64,000 nucleotides of DNA, taken from the NCBI GenBank assembly GCA_017517385.1, contig JAFWZG010000052.1:1-64000 (forward strand), given 5' to 3'. Below the pieces are notes generated by a model that saw only the letters and a list, made by a program, of their open reading frames with translations, had not been told where the DNA came from and searched no databases. Below, piece after piece: positions 15,631 through 24,825 of this stretch; the first letter of the stretch is position 1, and the number at the start of each line of letters is the position of its first letter. This DNA comes from Akkermansia sp. (lineage in GTDB: Bacteria > Verrucomicrobiota > Verrucomicrobiia > Verrucomicrobiales > Akkermansiaceae). Made by a program: the position numbers and the translations under genes.

Positions 15631-16614
15631 ATGCGTATCGTTATGATGGCTACGGGGGATATCGCCATTCCCTCTTTTCAGGCTCTTCTCTCCACCGGTG
15701 AATTGGTGGGGCTCATTACTCAGCCGGATCGTCCCGTGGGGCGTCACCAGCAGTTGACCCCTCCGCGTATTAAAGTCTGCGCGCAGGAGGCCGGGATTCC
15801 CGTGTTTCAGCCGGAGCGCATGCGGGATGAGGAGGCGGTGCAGGGCTTCAAGGATATGGCGCCGGATATCGTTGTGGTGATGGCTTATGGGCAGATTCTT
15901 TCTCAGCAGGTGATAGATGTACCCACGATTGCCTGTATCAATGCGCATGCGTCGCTGCTTCCCCGCCACCGCGGCGCAGCTTGTATTCAGGCCGCCATTG
16001 AGGCCGGTGATGATGAAACGGGCGTTACCATCATGCACGTGGTTAAAAAACTGGATGCCGGTGATATTATTTGCAGCCGCACAATAGCTCTGAATGGTAC
16101 GGAAACGGCGGAATCTCTGCATGATGATTTGGCAGAGCTCGCCCCTCATGCGCTGATGGATGCCATTCGCAGGCTCCAAACAGGTACTTCTGACCCTCAG
16201 GAGCAGGATGAAAGCCTTATGACTTATGCGCCCAAACTGCTGCGTGTGCATGGCCAGATAGACTGGCACCAGCCCGCGCTTCAGGTGGCTCGCAAGATTC
16301 GTGCATACCATTCATGGCCGGGTACCTTTACCACCTATCCTTCTGTGAAGTCCGGCGGTGATAAGCAGCTGAAGATTTTCCCGCCCATTGATTTGTATTC
16401 ATATTATAAGAAGCCTGTGGACGCTGTACCCGGCATGGTGCTGGAGGCGGGGCCTGAGGGTATGCTGGTATCCTGCGGCGGTCCTCGCGGCGGCGCTATC
16501 CGCATCTCCACCATGCAGCCGCCGGGCGCTCGTAAGATGAATGCCGAAAGTTTCTTCGCCGGCCATAAGATAATGCCCGGCACTATTCTGGGGCTTCCTG
16601 CAAATCTTGAATAA
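15631..16614 (+). CDS. fmt: Methionyl-tRNA formyltransferase
   Basis: 327 residues, near the family norm (about 315). It transfers the formyl group of 10-formyl-THF to methionyl-initiator tRNA in the cytoplasm. The formyltransferase domain contains the catalytic trio N104, H106 and D142 in INAHASLLPRHRG and KKLDAGDI, with the usual SLLP loop. The C-terminal OB-like domain includes YHSWPGTFT. The family's usual opening GTPxFAxP is ATGDIAIP here, a mild variant. It is transcribed from its own promoter and shows no Shine-Dalgarno sequence. Confidence 0.95.
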   Translation: MRIVMMATGDIAIPSFQALLSTGELVGLITQPDRPVGRHQQLTPPRIKVCAQEAGIPVFQPERMRDEEAVQGFKDMAPDIVVVMAYGQILSQQVIDVPTIACINAHASLLPRHRGAACIQAAIEAGDDETGVTIMHVVKKLDAGDIICSRTIALNGTETAESLHDDLAELAPHALMDAIRRLQTGTSDPQEQDESLMTYAPKLLRVHGQIDWHQPALQVARKIRAYHSWPGTFTTYPSVKSGGDKQLKIFPPIDLYSYYKKPVDAVPGMVLEAGPEGMLVSCGGPRGGAIRISTMQPPGARKMNAESFFAGHKIMPGTILGLPANLE

Positions 16615-16653
16615 AAAAAGTGGCGCAGACATCCGATGGGTGTCTGCGCCACT
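16613..16653 (-). terminator. Terminator of the 70-residue membrane protein gene
   Basis: Perfect 13-base arms AGTGGCGCAGACA (16619-16631) and TGTCTGCGCCACT (16641-16653), with seven T following on the minus strand. fmt converges on it from the other side and may use the same hairpin. Confidence 0.85.
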
Positions 16654-16670
16654 GTTCCGAGCTAGGGTGC

Positions 16671-16883
16671 TCAGAGTGCAGCGGCTTCAGCAGTTTGTTC
16701 CTCTGCCTGAGGCTGTTGCTGTTCACCTCCCGTAGCGAACCAAGCCACGGCTGCTGCAATGGCTGCGCCAATACTCCAAATCCAGCGCTTCCATCCACTA
16801 CTTTTCTGTGCTTGGGCAGCCGCTGCTGCGGCGGCTTTTCCTGCCACACTTCCTGCTATTTTCTTTTTCTCTTCTGCGTTCAT
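16671..16883 (-). CDS. Small Ala-rich single-span membrane protein
   Basis: 70 residues. The basic/Ala-rich N-terminus (MNAEEKKKIAGSVAGKAAAA) is followed by one hydrophobic segment (about 33-48, RWIWSIGAAIAAAVAWFA) and a Gln/Glu-rich tail. No family is recognised. The case for a real gene is a good promoter 11 bases upstream and a perfect terminator just after the stop. Conservation in relatives would be needed to be sure. Confidence 0.6.
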   Translation of the reverse strand: MNAEEKKKIAGSVAGKAAAAAAAQAQKSSGWKRWIWSIGAAIAAAVAWFATGGEQQQPQAEEQTAEAAAL

Positions 16884-16894
16884 GGGCCACGCAT

Positions 16895-16923
16895 AGCTTA
16901 GTGTTTTTGGCGCTGCTCTTCAA
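16895..16923 (-). promoter_or_regulatory. Promoter of the 70-residue membrane protein gene
   Basis: On the minus strand TTGAAG (16923-16918), 17-base spacer, TAAGCT (16900-16895), 11 bases before the ATG. Confidence 0.45.
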
Positions 16924-16983
16924 TCATCATTCAGCTTCGACGTACTGTATCGTTCTGATTGCAGAGGTGAACGCAATTTGGAA

Positions 16984-17012
16984 TTCCTTTTTTTGCTGGG
17001 ATTCGCTATAAT
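16984..17012 (+). promoter_or_regulatory. Promoter of the GH123-like glycosidase
   Basis: Perfect TATAAT (17007-17012), 8 bases before the ATG at 17021. The -35 region is weak (TTCCTT, 16984-16989, 17-base spacer). Confidence 0.5.
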
Positions 17013-17020
17013 GCAGGTGT

Positions 17021-18754
17021 ATGAAGCATCGTATCGCGTATAACCTCTTTTTGTGCAGTATGATTTCCGTTTTTCAACCCGTCATGGCACAGTGGGCACC
17101 CGAACGTCACCCCCAATATGATGCCGCCGCTTCTGTGGATGCTTCGCAGGTGATGCCTACTGCTCTCAAAATAGCCACGGCTCTTGATGAGCGGTTGGTA
17201 GCAAATAGGGCGTATCCTTTCGGCGAAGGGGGCGATGAGAGTGAATTAAGACTTCGCGGGTGGCGGGGTGAGCGTTGTAGTGCCCAGCTGGCGGTTCAGG
17301 TCATAGGAGGAGCGGCTGAGCTGAGTGTTTCTTGTGATGGGCTTTGCATGGGTGATTCAAAAATCGATGCTCAGGTAAGTATGCTGAGATATACGCAGGC
17401 TGAAGGCGTTATTGTGGCGGATGTTATCGGCAACGATGGCAGTTGTTATAATCCTGTCGGAGTGAATCGCGGCGTATGGTTCAGTGTGGATATTCCGCGT
17501 GCTGCTCAACCCGGCGTATACCGTGGTACAGTGGAAGTGACAGCCCCGGGCTGTGAGGCTGTGGGGCTTCCGGTGGAACTTGAGGTGCAGGAGGCGGTGC
17601 TTCCTGCTCCTGCAGATTGGAAGTTTCATTTGGATTTGTGGCAACATCCGCAAGCTGTAGCCCGCTGGCATGATGTGGAGCCATGGTCAGAGGCTCACTT
17701 TGCCGTCATGCGCCCCCTCATGCAGCGTCTCGCTGAAGCCGGGCAGAAATGCATCACGTGCACGCTACTGGACGAAGCATGGAACGGGCAGACCTACGAC
17801 TGGTTCCCCTCCATGATTCGCTGGGTGCGAGGAAAAGATGGAGTTATGCGCTACGATTACAGCGCTCTGGATGCATGGATTACCTTCATGCACGATGAAA
17901 TTGGCATACGTGAGCAAATCAGTTGCTATTCCATGCTTCCATGGCATCTTAAGGTCAAATATTTTGACGAGACTACGGGTAAATGGGCGGAGATGAAGGC
18001 TGAGCCCGGGGAACCTTCCTTTGAACAAGTGTGGGCTCCGTTCCTGCAGGATTTCTATCGCCACATGCAGGAAAAGGGCTGGGCGGAGAAAACATGTATT
18101 GCCATTGATGAGCGCCCGGATTACATGGTGAGAGCTGCCATGGAGCTGGTGCGGCAGCATGCTCCCGGCTTCCGTATTGCCTCTGCCGTGGATAAGCCGT
18201 CCGAGCTTACTCGCTCAGTATATAATATTTCTCCCGTAATCACCCATGCCGGTACTACACTGGGTGAGCTCTTACAGGAGCGCCGCAAAGCCGGGTTCAT
18301 TACGACGTTTTACGTGTGCCTCCATCCAGCACGCCCTAATACTTTTACGTGTTCTGTTCCTGCTGAGGCTGAGTGGCTCGGGCTTTTCGCTGCCGCCAAT
18401 CATTTGGATGGCTTCCTGCGCTGGGCCTATAATTCATGGAACAGAAATCCGCTTGCATGCACGGACTTTGTTCATTGGCCTTCCGGGGATTGCTTCCTTG
18501 TGTATCCCGGCAACAGGAGCTCCATCCGCTTTGAACGTTTGCGCGATGGTGTGGAAGATTTCGAGAAGATTCAGATTCTACGTGCTCGCGCGAGTGAGTC
18601 CGAACATGCAGCAGCAGCCGTTGCTGAGATGAATCGGCGCTTGGCTGAGATTTTTACCGTGGCGAGAAGCGCAGGAACTTCTCATACCGAGGATGTTCTG
18701 CGGGCGCAGGAGATAATGGAGGAAACTCGCCAAGCCCTTGATAGGGGGAAGTAA
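17021..18754 (+). CDS. Secreted GH123-type glycoside hydrolase (DUF4091)
   Basis: 577 residues. A signal peptide (to about residue 23, PVMAQ) leads to an N-terminal beta-sandwich (about 60-190), then a TIM-barrel-like catalytic region ending in the DUF4091 part (GFLRWAYNSWNRNP, DGVEDFEKIQIL). GH123 enzymes release beta-linked N-acetylgalactosamine by substrate-assisted catalysis using an adjacent Asp-Glu pair. Here D363-E364 in CIAIDERPDY fits that pair. The likely substrate is host glycan or glycosphingolipid GalNAc, by family knowledge. It stands alone and converges with the DUF2851 gene, with only 10 bases between the stops. Confidence 0.8.
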   Translation: MKHRIAYNLFLCSMISVFQPVMAQWAPERHPQYDAAASVDASQVMPTALKIATALDERLVANRAYPFGEGGDESELRLRGWRGERCSAQLAVQVIGGAAELSVSCDGLCMGDSKIDAQVSMLRYTQAEGVIVADVIGNDGSCYNPVGVNRGVWFSVDIPRAAQPGVYRGTVEVTAPGCEAVGLPVELEVQEAVLPAPADWKFHLDLWQHPQAVARWHDVEPWSEAHFAVMRPLMQRLAEAGQKCITCTLLDEAWNGQTYDWFPSMIRWVRGKDGVMRYDYSALDAWITFMHDEIGIREQISCYSMLPWHLKVKYFDETTGKWAEMKAEPGEPSFEQVWAPFLQDFYRHMQEKGWAEKTCIAIDERPDYMVRAAMELVRQHAPGFRIASAVDKPSELTRSVYNISPVITHAGTTLGELLQERRKAGFITTFYVCLHPARPNTFTCSVPAEAEWLGLFAAANHLDGFLRWAYNSWNRNPLACTDFVHWPSGDCFLVYPGNRSSIRFERLRDGVEDFEKIQILRARASESEHAAAAVAEMNRRLAEIFTVARSAGTSHTEDVLRAQEIMEETRQALDRGK

Positions 18755-18764
18755 GAGCCTGAAA

Positions 18765-20144
18765 TCAGCTTAAGGTCCAATCTGCCAGCTGCTCTGGGAA
18801 CAGGCAGTCTCGGCAGGAGTTGGTGGAGCAGAAGTCTGTATTTATCTGAAGCAGGGCCTGCTGGGCGTACATCATCGGCAGGAGGGAAAGGGCGTCTTCG
18901 CGGTCGCCGAAGAGGTGCTGGGCTGTCGTCAGCACTTTCTGCGGAATGTTCCTGTTTTTCATGCTGAGGTAGGTTTGCCAAGCAAAGGTCGCTTCATCCT
19001 GCACATAGACGTGGTTCACGAGGAAATCCTTCACGCGTTCCTCGCCGATGAGCGCCGCTTTTGCTGAGAGTTTAGAGGAAGGCAGGGAGCAGCGCTCATT
19101 CCAGTACGGGTGACTGAGGGATGTGAGCAGGCGTGAGAGTTCTTTGGCGTGCTCTGCTGTAAGGCGGTTCTTTATCGAGCTCCAGTGTGCAGCAGCTAGG
19201 GCCAAGGCAGCCACGCGGCGGTGCGGGTGGTTTGCCGGGCGCAGCGGTGCATAGCGCCAAGGCAGGGCGCGACCTTCACTCAGAGCAAACTCTTCTCTCC
19301 TTGCCCACCAGCCATCCCACACCCGGCGGTGGTAATCTCTGGCGTCGCCGTCAGCCTGCGCCGGTAGCATAGGGACGAGGAAGCCAGCTGTGCCGAAAAG
19401 GATGCTTTCTGCCTGGTTTCTGATAGCATGCAGCGGAGCTCGGCGGGCCAGTAGCTGCATAGGTACTTTATTGATTTTGTACCCGAGCGTTTCAGCCAGA
19501 GCCTCGTACCATGCTTGGTTCGTGCCGACGATTTCGGCTTTTCGGCGGAAAATGCGGCGTTTATTTTGTGCTCGATAGGCAGCGGCTGCTTTCAGTAGAA
19601 GCTTTATTCCGCTGATGGGAAGGGCGGAAAGAGGTGTTCGGCAGAAGCCCGCACAATCCCGGGGTAGGGGCTTACCGGCACCGGTCGCTGCTCGGAGAGT
19701 CTGCTGCGGAATGGGGAGAATGGGGATATCCCGGTGCTGTTCATTACGTGTGTACCAGCCGGCAGGAGGCGGTGCAAGTACCACGTGAAGTATTACCTGA
19801 TTGAAATCCGGGTTGGCTCCGTGCCCATGGCGTTCCCAGTCCTGCGCGGTGGGGTCAATTTCAATATCGCCGCGCATGCGCGCACCATCGATTTCAATCT
19901 CGGCGCGCAGGAAATCGGGGCCAACGCTGCGATTCCACTCGCCAAAGTCTAGTATGTGCACCTTGCCGTGGCGCAGCGTGTCGCCTTCAGAACCCAGAAG
20001 GCCTGAGTGCCAGAGCGCTTGTACTTCCAGCTCTGAAGGGCGCTCTATTTCACACTCATCCGCCTCAGCGAGACCGAATCCGCAGTGCACCTGTTCCACA
20101 AGGTTGCGGTAAGCCTCGGCCAGTCGCTGACTGTCATTATTCAT
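18765..20144 (-). CDS. DUF2851 family protein
   Basis: 459 residues from the ATG at 20144, chosen because GAGGAG lies upstream and the ATG overlaps the preceding stop (TGATG). The DUF2851 pattern is clear in the first 150 residues: ELEVQALWHSGLL, GPDFLRAEIEIDG, GDIEIDPTAQDWERHGHG and NQVILHVVLAP. The C-terminus has four cysteines (NTDFCSTNSCRDCLFPEQ), typical of this family and possibly metal- or cluster-binding. The molecular function of DUF2851 is unknown. It is the third gene of the hemC-STAS-DUF2851 operon. Confidence 0.85.
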   Translation of the reverse strand: MNNDSQRLAEAYRNLVEQVHCGFGLAEADECEIERPSELEVQALWHSGLLGSEGDTLRHGKVHILDFGEWNRSVGPDFLRAEIEIDGARMRGDIEIDPTAQDWERHGHGANPDFNQVILHVVLAPPPAGWYTRNEQHRDIPILPIPQQTLRAATGAGKPLPRDCAGFCRTPLSALPISGIKLLLKAAAAYRAQNKRRIFRRKAEIVGTNQAWYEALAETLGYKINKVPMQLLARRAPLHAIRNQAESILFGTAGFLVPMLPAQADGDARDYHRRVWDGWWARREEFALSEGRALPWRYAPLRPANHPHRRVAALALAAAHWSSIKNRLTAEHAKELSRLLTSLSHPYWNERCSLPSSKLSAKAALIGEERVKDFLVNHVYVQDEATFAWQTYLSMKNRNIPQKVLTTAQHLFGDREDALSLLPMMYAQQALLQINTDFCSTNSCRDCLFPEQLADWTLS

Positions 20145-20698
20145 CAGGCGTTCTCCTCGCCCATGTCGATGTGGCGCTGGAGGTCTTCTTCCAGCGTTTC
20201 GCATACGTAACCGAATGTTTCGTCATTCTTCTTGCTCATGGCTCGCAGCGTGTTGTGCGCCTCCAGCACATGACGGGTGCGGTCAATCTCGCTCATTTCA
20301 CGGTGTTCATCTTCCACTGCGGCTTCTGTATCCTGTGCCAGAACGCTGCGGCGCTCGGCCAGTTCTTCTCGCCAGCTAGCATCCGGAGGATCCAGTTCCA
20401 GAAGCATATCCAGCCCGAGGCTTTCCATGGCATCCAGTGTGCGGCGGGTGGGGGAAGCCACCTGTACACTGCCGCCTACGGCCATGCATTTACGGGCAAG
20501 GCCGGCCAGAGTTCCCATGAAAGTGGAGTCCACGCCCGGGCAGACTTCTAAATCCACTACGATGGTATTTCCTCCGTTTTCCAGATATTTTTCAGCCAGA
20601 GTCTTGAGAGCTGGGCTGTTCACGAAACACCCGCGGCTCGCGCAGCGTATCCACAGGCAGTCGTGAAATTCGTGATAGGTGAGGGTGGTAACAGACAT
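20144..20698 (-). CDS. STAS-domain protein (anti-sigma antagonist-like)
   Basis: 184 residues. Residues 1-100 form a STAS domain: strand TIVVDLEVCPGVDSTFMGTLAGLAR holds the conserved Asp-Ser/Thr site where anti-sigma antagonists are phosphorylated, followed by VQVASPTRRTLDAMESLGLD. The last 80 residues are acidic and helical (RTRHVLEAHNTLRAMSKKND). Family knowledge suggests a partner-switching or scaffold role. No anti-sigma kinase lies in the window. It is nine bases after hemC and overlaps the DUF2851 start by one base. Confidence 0.8.
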   Translation of the reverse strand: MSVTTLTYHEFHDCLWIRCASRGCFVNSPALKTLAEKYLENGGNTIVVDLEVCPGVDSTFMGTLAGLARKCMAVGGSVQVASPTRRTLDAMESLGLDMLLELDPPDASWREELAERRSVLAQDTEAAVEDEHREMSEIDRTRHVLEAHNTLRAMSKKNDETFGYVCETLEEDLQRHIDMGEENA

Positions 20699-20707
20699 GG
20701 GGAAAAT

Positions 20708-21640
20708 TTAGTTGAGATGGGGCTCGAGTTTAGCATAAGCATCCTTGCCGAGCTGCTCAGGATTATCAGCCGGGCCGCGATGCGTGATGCGAATGGGCAT
20801 GCCGTTGGGCATGAAGTAAATGGCGCGGAACATCATGAAGTCGCCATTGCAGGTGGCGTAACCGGCCACCGGTACGGAGCAGTCTGCCTGCAGTGCTGCC
20901 AAGAAGGCTCGCTCAGCTCTCACACATAGTGCGCTTTCCTCGTCATTCACGGGGGCTACGAGCTCACGAGTGGCTGCATCATCAGCACGAATCTCTAGTG
21001 CGATAGCACCCTGACAGAGCGCGGGCATGAAGGAATCCTTACCCATGTCCACGATGCTCAGTTGGGTACCGTCAAAGGTAAGGGAATCACCGGTGTAGCC
21101 GAGGCGGTTAAGGCCTGCGCGAGCCAGCACGATGCCGTCCATATCCGGACTTTCAATGAGTTTGCGCAGGCGGGTTTGCACATTACCGCGAATGGACGTG
21201 GTGGTGGCGGTGCCGCTCCAGTATGTGCGCACCATCTGCTCGCGGCGTACACTGCTGGTGCCGAGGGTGAGGCGCTTGGTATTAGCTCCTTTCTTGAGTA
21301 TCAGTGCATCCCAGATTTCTTCTCGAGGCAGAATGGCTGCCAGTTCGAAGCCTTCAGCCATCTGGCCGGGCATATCTTTCAGGCTGTGCACGGCGCAGTC
21401 AATCTCACCGGCTGCCAGGGCGCGCTCAATGGCGGCTACGAACACGCCTTTATCTTGCGTGCCTGCGGTTTTGTTCACGCAGCACAGCGGGATGTCCGTA
21501 TGCGCGTCTCCATCAGTATGAATGATGACAATCTCTGTGTCCAGTTCAGGAGTCTGCGCCTTAAGCGCAGCCACTGCGAGCTCAGCTTGCTTGAGGGCCA
21601 GTTCACTGCCACGGGTGCCAATTCTGATGGTTCTACTCAT
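20708..21640 (-). CDS. hemC: Porphobilinogen deaminase (hydroxymethylbilane synthase)
   Basis: 310 residues from the ATG at 21640, the normal length. It polymerises four porphobilinogens to hydroxymethylbilane in haem synthesis, in the cytoplasm. Clear marks are RIGTRGSELALKQAE (6-20), HSLKDMP (85-91), GTSSVRR (127-133), RGNVQTRL and the dipyrromethane-cofactor cysteine C254 in ADCSVPVAGYA. Upstream in-frame ATGs overlap the promoter, which decides the start. It heads an operon with a STAS and a DUF2851 gene; no other haem gene is nearby. Confidence 0.96.
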   Translation of the reverse strand: MSRTIRIGTRGSELALKQAELAVAALKAQTPELDTEIVIIHTDGDAHTDIPLCCVNKTAGTQDKGVFVAAIERALAAGEIDCAVHSLKDMPGQMAEGFELAAILPREEIWDALILKKGANTKRLTLGTSSVRREQMVRTYWSGTATTTSIRGNVQTRLRKLIESPDMDGIVLARAGLNRLGYTGDSLTFDGTQLSIVDMGKDSFMPALCQGAIALEIRADDAATRELVAPVNDEESALCVRAERAFLAALQADCSVPVAGYATCNGDFMMFRAIYFMPNGMPIRITHRGPADNPEQLGKDAYAKLEPHLN

Positions 21641-21647
21641 GCCATAC

Positions 21648-21676
21648 ATTCTACCCTTTCCTTGGCTCTTCTGCAA
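21648..21676 (-). promoter_or_regulatory. Promoter of hemC
   Basis: Minus strand TTGCAG (21676-21671), 17-base spacer, TAGAAT (21653-21648), 7 bases before the ATG. A leaderless mRNA is predicted. Confidence 0.6.
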
Positions 21677-21735
21677 GCAAAATCGGCATCCCTTCACGAA
21701 AAAATCTGCTACGTATAACAGGATGCTTCTCGCGG

Positions 21736-21775
21736 ATAAAAATACACCGGGCTGATGCTCTCATCAACCCGGTGT
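21736..21775 (-). terminator. Terminator of gpmI
   Basis: Arms ACACCGGGTTGATG and CATCAGCCCGGTGT (one G-T pair, loop of four) followed by ATTTTTA on the minus strand, 21 bases after the gpmI stop. Confidence 0.85.
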
Positions 21776-21796
21776 GAAAGTGATGTTGTGGTTGCT

Positions 21797-23332
21797 TTAC
21801 TTGGTCACCAAGCTGTGGCCTGTCATCTCAGCGGGCTGGGCGATGCCGAGCAGGCTGAGCAGGGTGGGGGAGATGTCGGCCAGAATGCCGTCCGACATCT
21901 TCACCTCGTCCTGATCGGGGCCGCAATAGATGAGGTCCACAAGGTTGGTGGTGTGAGCGGTGTTCGGGGAGCCGTCCGGGTTCATCATGTTCTCGCAGTT
22001 ACCGTGGTCTGCGCAGATGAGGCAGCAGCCGCCGAGCTCGAGAATCTTGGTAACGCTCTTCTCCAAGGCCTTGTCCACCGCCTCACAGGCGGTGATGCCG
22101 GCCTCAAGGTAACCGGTGTGGCCCACCATGTCCGGGTTGGCGAAGTTCATGATGGCGATATCGTAGTTAGCGATAGCGTCCACGAACTTGTCAGCCACTT
22201 CACCCACGCTCATCTGGGGCTTGAGGTCATAGGTAGCCACCTCACGGGGGGAGGGTACAAGGATGCGGTCTTCGCCTTCGAACTGAGTCTCCACGCCGCC
22301 GTTGAAGAAGAAGGTCACGTGAGCGTACTTCTCCGTTTCAGCGATGCGCAGCTGCTTGAGGCCTGCAGCGGCGATAACCTCGCCAAGGATGTTGGTGAGC
22401 TGCTCCTGCTCGAACACCACCGGAGTGGGGTAGCAGGCTTCATACTCGGACATGGTGATGTAGTGCACGTGGGGGTGTACACCGCGGTCGAAGCCGTCAA
22501 AGTCATCATAGATGAAGGCACGAGAGAGTTCGCGGGCACGGTCAGCACGGAAGTTGAAGAAGAATACCACGTCTTCATCACGTACGCGCTGGGTGTCACC
22601 CTCGCAGAAGATGGCGGGCTTGAGGAACTCGTCCGTCACGCCGCCCTCGTAGCTTTTCTCTGCGTACTCGGCGGGAGTGCAGGAGCACTGCTCTCCTTTG
22701 CCCAGCACGATGGCGTCCCAGCCAACCTGTACGCGGTCCCAGCGCTTATCGCGGTCCATGGCGTAGAAGCGGCCCACCACGGTAGCAATCTTGGCACCGT
22801 ATGGAGCTACGGCGTCCTGCAGCTGGCTGAGGAAACCGGCACCGCTCTTGGGGTCGGTGTCGCGGCCGTCAGTGATAGCGTGAATCATGATGTCCTTAAC
22901 ACCTGCCTCAGCAGCAATCTTCACTACGCCGATAAGGTGCTCGATGTGGGAGTGCACACCGCCGTCAGACACAAGGCCGAGAAGGTGCAGGCGGGTGCCG
23001 GCGGCCTTGGCGAAGGCTTCAGTGATAACAGGGTTCTTAGCGAGGGAGCCATCATTGATGGCGTTGGTGATGCGGCAAAGGTCCTGGAAAACAACGCGGC
23101 CGGCACCCAGATTCAGGTGACCTACCTCGGAGTTACCCATCTGGCCGTCGGGAAGGCCGACATCCTGGCCGCTGGCGCCCAGCATGGAGTGCGGGCAGGT
23201 AGCCAGCAGCTTGTCAGTGAAAGGAGTATTGGCGAGCACGGTAGCGTCGCCCGTCTGCTTGGCGGCTTCCGGCCCCTGAGGGTTGCGGCCCCAGCCGTCA
23301 CGAATAATCAGAACTACGGGTTTATTAGCCAT
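21797..23332 (-). CDS. gpmI: 2,3-bisphosphoglycerate-independent phosphoglycerate mutase
   Basis: 511 residues, the standard length. It interconverts 3- and 2-phosphoglycerate in glycolysis using two Mn ions and a phosphoserine. Visible marks are D12 in LIIRDGWG, the catalytic S68 in GLPDGQMGNSEVGH, SDGGVHSH, ITDGRDTDP, and the C-terminal metal site ICADHGNCENM. It is a monocistronic unit with its own promoter and terminator. Long open frames on the other strand are by-products of its codon use. Confidence 0.97.
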   Translation of the reverse strand: MANKPVVLIIRDGWGRNPQGPEAAKQTGDATVLANTPFTDKLLATCPHSMLGASGQDVGLPDGQMGNSEVGHLNLGAGRVVFQDLCRITNAINDGSLAKNPVITEAFAKAAGTRLHLLGLVSDGGVHSHIEHLIGVVKIAAEAGVKDIMIHAITDGRDTDPKSGAGFLSQLQDAVAPYGAKIATVVGRFYAMDRDKRWDRVQVGWDAIVLGKGEQCSCTPAEYAEKSYEGGVTDEFLKPAIFCEGDTQRVRDEDVVFFFNFRADRARELSRAFIYDDFDGFDRGVHPHVHYITMSEYEACYPTPVVFEQEQLTNILGEVIAAAGLKQLRIAETEKYAHVTFFFNGGVETQFEGEDRILVPSPREVATYDLKPQMSVGEVADKFVDAIANYDIAIMNFANPDMVGHTGYLEAGITACEAVDKALEKSVTKILELGGCCLICADHGNCENMMNPDGSPNTAHTTNLVDLIYCGPDQDEVKMSDGILADISPTLLSLLGIAQPAEMTGHSLVTK

Positions 23333-23338
23333 GGGGCT

Positions 23339-23367
23339 ATTATACCACTTGTGAGTGCGTTTGTGAA
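23339..23367 (-). promoter_or_regulatory. Promoter of gpmI
   Basis: Minus strand TTCACA (23367-23362), 17-base spacer, perfect TATAAT (23344-23339), 6 bases before the ATG. A leaderless mRNA is predicted. Confidence 0.6.
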
Positions 23368-23428
23368 GTCAAAATGCTGTTCTTGCGTGCGAATTCTGCC
23401 ATATCCGTGGTGAAGGCAGCCTTTGTGC

Positions 23429-23457
23429 TTGCGTGGGGGGATGAGCTGGGGTAGAAT
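23429..23457 (+). promoter_or_regulatory. Promoter of the M20 dipeptidase
   Basis: TTGCGT (23429-23434), 17-base spacer, TAGAAT (23452-23457), 7 bases before the ATG at 23465. The in-frame ATG at 23456 overlaps the -10 box and is excluded. Confidence 0.6.
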
Positions 23458-23464
23458 GCAGTGC

Positions 23465-24805
23465 ATGAGCAAGCTGGATGATCTTTTCGCTTTTCTGAGT
23501 ATTCCGAGCGTATCAGCCGTGGCAGAGTATGCCCCTGAGGTGGAACGCTGCGCTGATTTTCTTGTGACCAAGTTGGCCTCTCTTGGCTTTGATGCCGTGA
23601 AACATATGACGGACATTCACCCCATCGTGGTGGCTCATAGTCCGAAAGTGGAGGGCGCTCCCACGGTGCTGATTTATGGTCATTATGATGTGATGCCCGT
23701 TGACCCTCTGAACGAGTGGCACAGCGACCCCTTCAAACCCGAGGTGCGTGATGGCCGCGTGTATGCTCGCGGTGCTTCTGACGATAAGGGTGAGATAATG
23801 GCTCACATTCTGGGTGTGGAGGAAATTATCCGCAAGGATGGTGCTCTGCCGCTGAATGTTATTTTCCTGCTTGAAGGTGAAGAAGAGCGTGGCAGTACGA
23901 GCTTGTTTGAGTTCATGCAGAAGCCGGAGGTCAGGGAGCTTCTTGCTTGTGATGTGATTGTTGTGAGCGATACCGGCATGGCCGCTCCGGATGTGCCTTC
24001 TCTTTCTTACGGCCTGAAGGGTCTGTGCTGTTTTGAACTGGAAGTATCCGCTCCCTGCATGGACTTGCACTCCGGCGTGTTCGGTGGCGCTGTGGCAAAT
24101 CCCATCACCACGCTTTGCGAGATGGTGGCTTCCACACATGACGCTGATAACCACGTGACAGTGGAAGGCTTTTACGATGGCGTAAGTGATATCGCTGAGT
24201 GGGAGCGTGAGAGCTGGCGCCGTGTGCCCAGTATGAGCAATGATGAGCTGGCCGAACTTACCGGTGTGCCTGAGCTGCGTACGGAAACCGGTTACACCGG
24301 CGCTGAGTGTGTATATGCGCGTCCCACCTTTGAGCTCAACGGCATTTCCGGCGGTTACGAAGGCGAGGGCTCCAAGACCGTTATCCCCACCAAGGCCCTG
24401 GCTAAGATGAGCTGCCGCCTCGTGCCCGGTCAGGATCCGGAGGATATTCTGGATAAGGTGGAGGCTCACTTCCGCAAGGTGTGCCCTCCGAGCGTGCGCA
24501 TGAAGTTTACCCGTCAGCATGGTGGTGAGGCTTACCTGAGCGACCCGCACTCTGCTTGGGGCAAAGCTGCTCAGAAGGCTCTGGAGATGACCTTCGGCAA
24601 TCCTCCCGTACTAGTGCGTGAAGGTGGCTCCATTCCGATTATTGCAGAAGTCAGCAAGGTACTCGGCAAGGATGCTATCTTCCTCGGCATGGACCTGCCG
24701 GATGCCCGCATTCACTCCCCGAACGAAAATATGCGCGTGGAGATTTTCGAGAAGGGTATCTGCATGGCAGAGAACCTGCTGCGCCTCATGGCTGCCGCTG
24801 AGTAA
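23465..24805 (+). CDS. M20 family dipeptidase / aminoacylase-type peptidase
   Basis: 446 residues. A cytoplasmic two-zinc peptidase of the M20 family (dipeptidase subgroup with lid domain), hydrolysing dipeptides or related amides. Metal and catalytic residues are visible: H73 and D75 in YGHYDVMPVD, bridging D106 in ARGASDDKGE, and E139-E140 in LLEGEEERGS. The C-terminal part has GGSIPI and the last metal ligand near ARIHSPNENM. No signal peptide is present. The ABC ATPase gene begins 20 bases later and may be co-transcribed. Confidence 0.9.
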   Translation: MSKLDDLFAFLSIPSVSAVAEYAPEVERCADFLVTKLASLGFDAVKHMTDIHPIVVAHSPKVEGAPTVLIYGHYDVMPVDPLNEWHSDPFKPEVRDGRVYARGASDDKGEIMAHILGVEEIIRKDGALPLNVIFLLEGEEERGSTSLFEFMQKPEVRELLACDVIVVSDTGMAAPDVPSLSYGLKGLCCFELEVSAPCMDLHSGVFGGAVANPITTLCEMVASTHDADNHVTVEGFYDGVSDIAEWERESWRRVPSMSNDELAELTGVPELRTETGYTGAECVYARPTFELNGISGGYEGEGSKTVIPTKALAKMSCRLVPGQDPEDILDKVEAHFRKVCPPSVRMKFTRQHGGEAYLSDPHSAWGKAAQKALEMTFGNPPVLVREGGSIPIIAEVSKVLGKDAIFLGMDLPDARIHSPNENMRVEIFEKGICMAENLLRLMAAAE

Positions 24806-24825
24806 ATCATATTTCGATGAGGACT

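Noticed and set aside
21755-23413. 552-codon open frame opposite gpmI
   Set aside because: Shadow of gpmI, which has full active-site motifs, promoter and terminator on the other strand.
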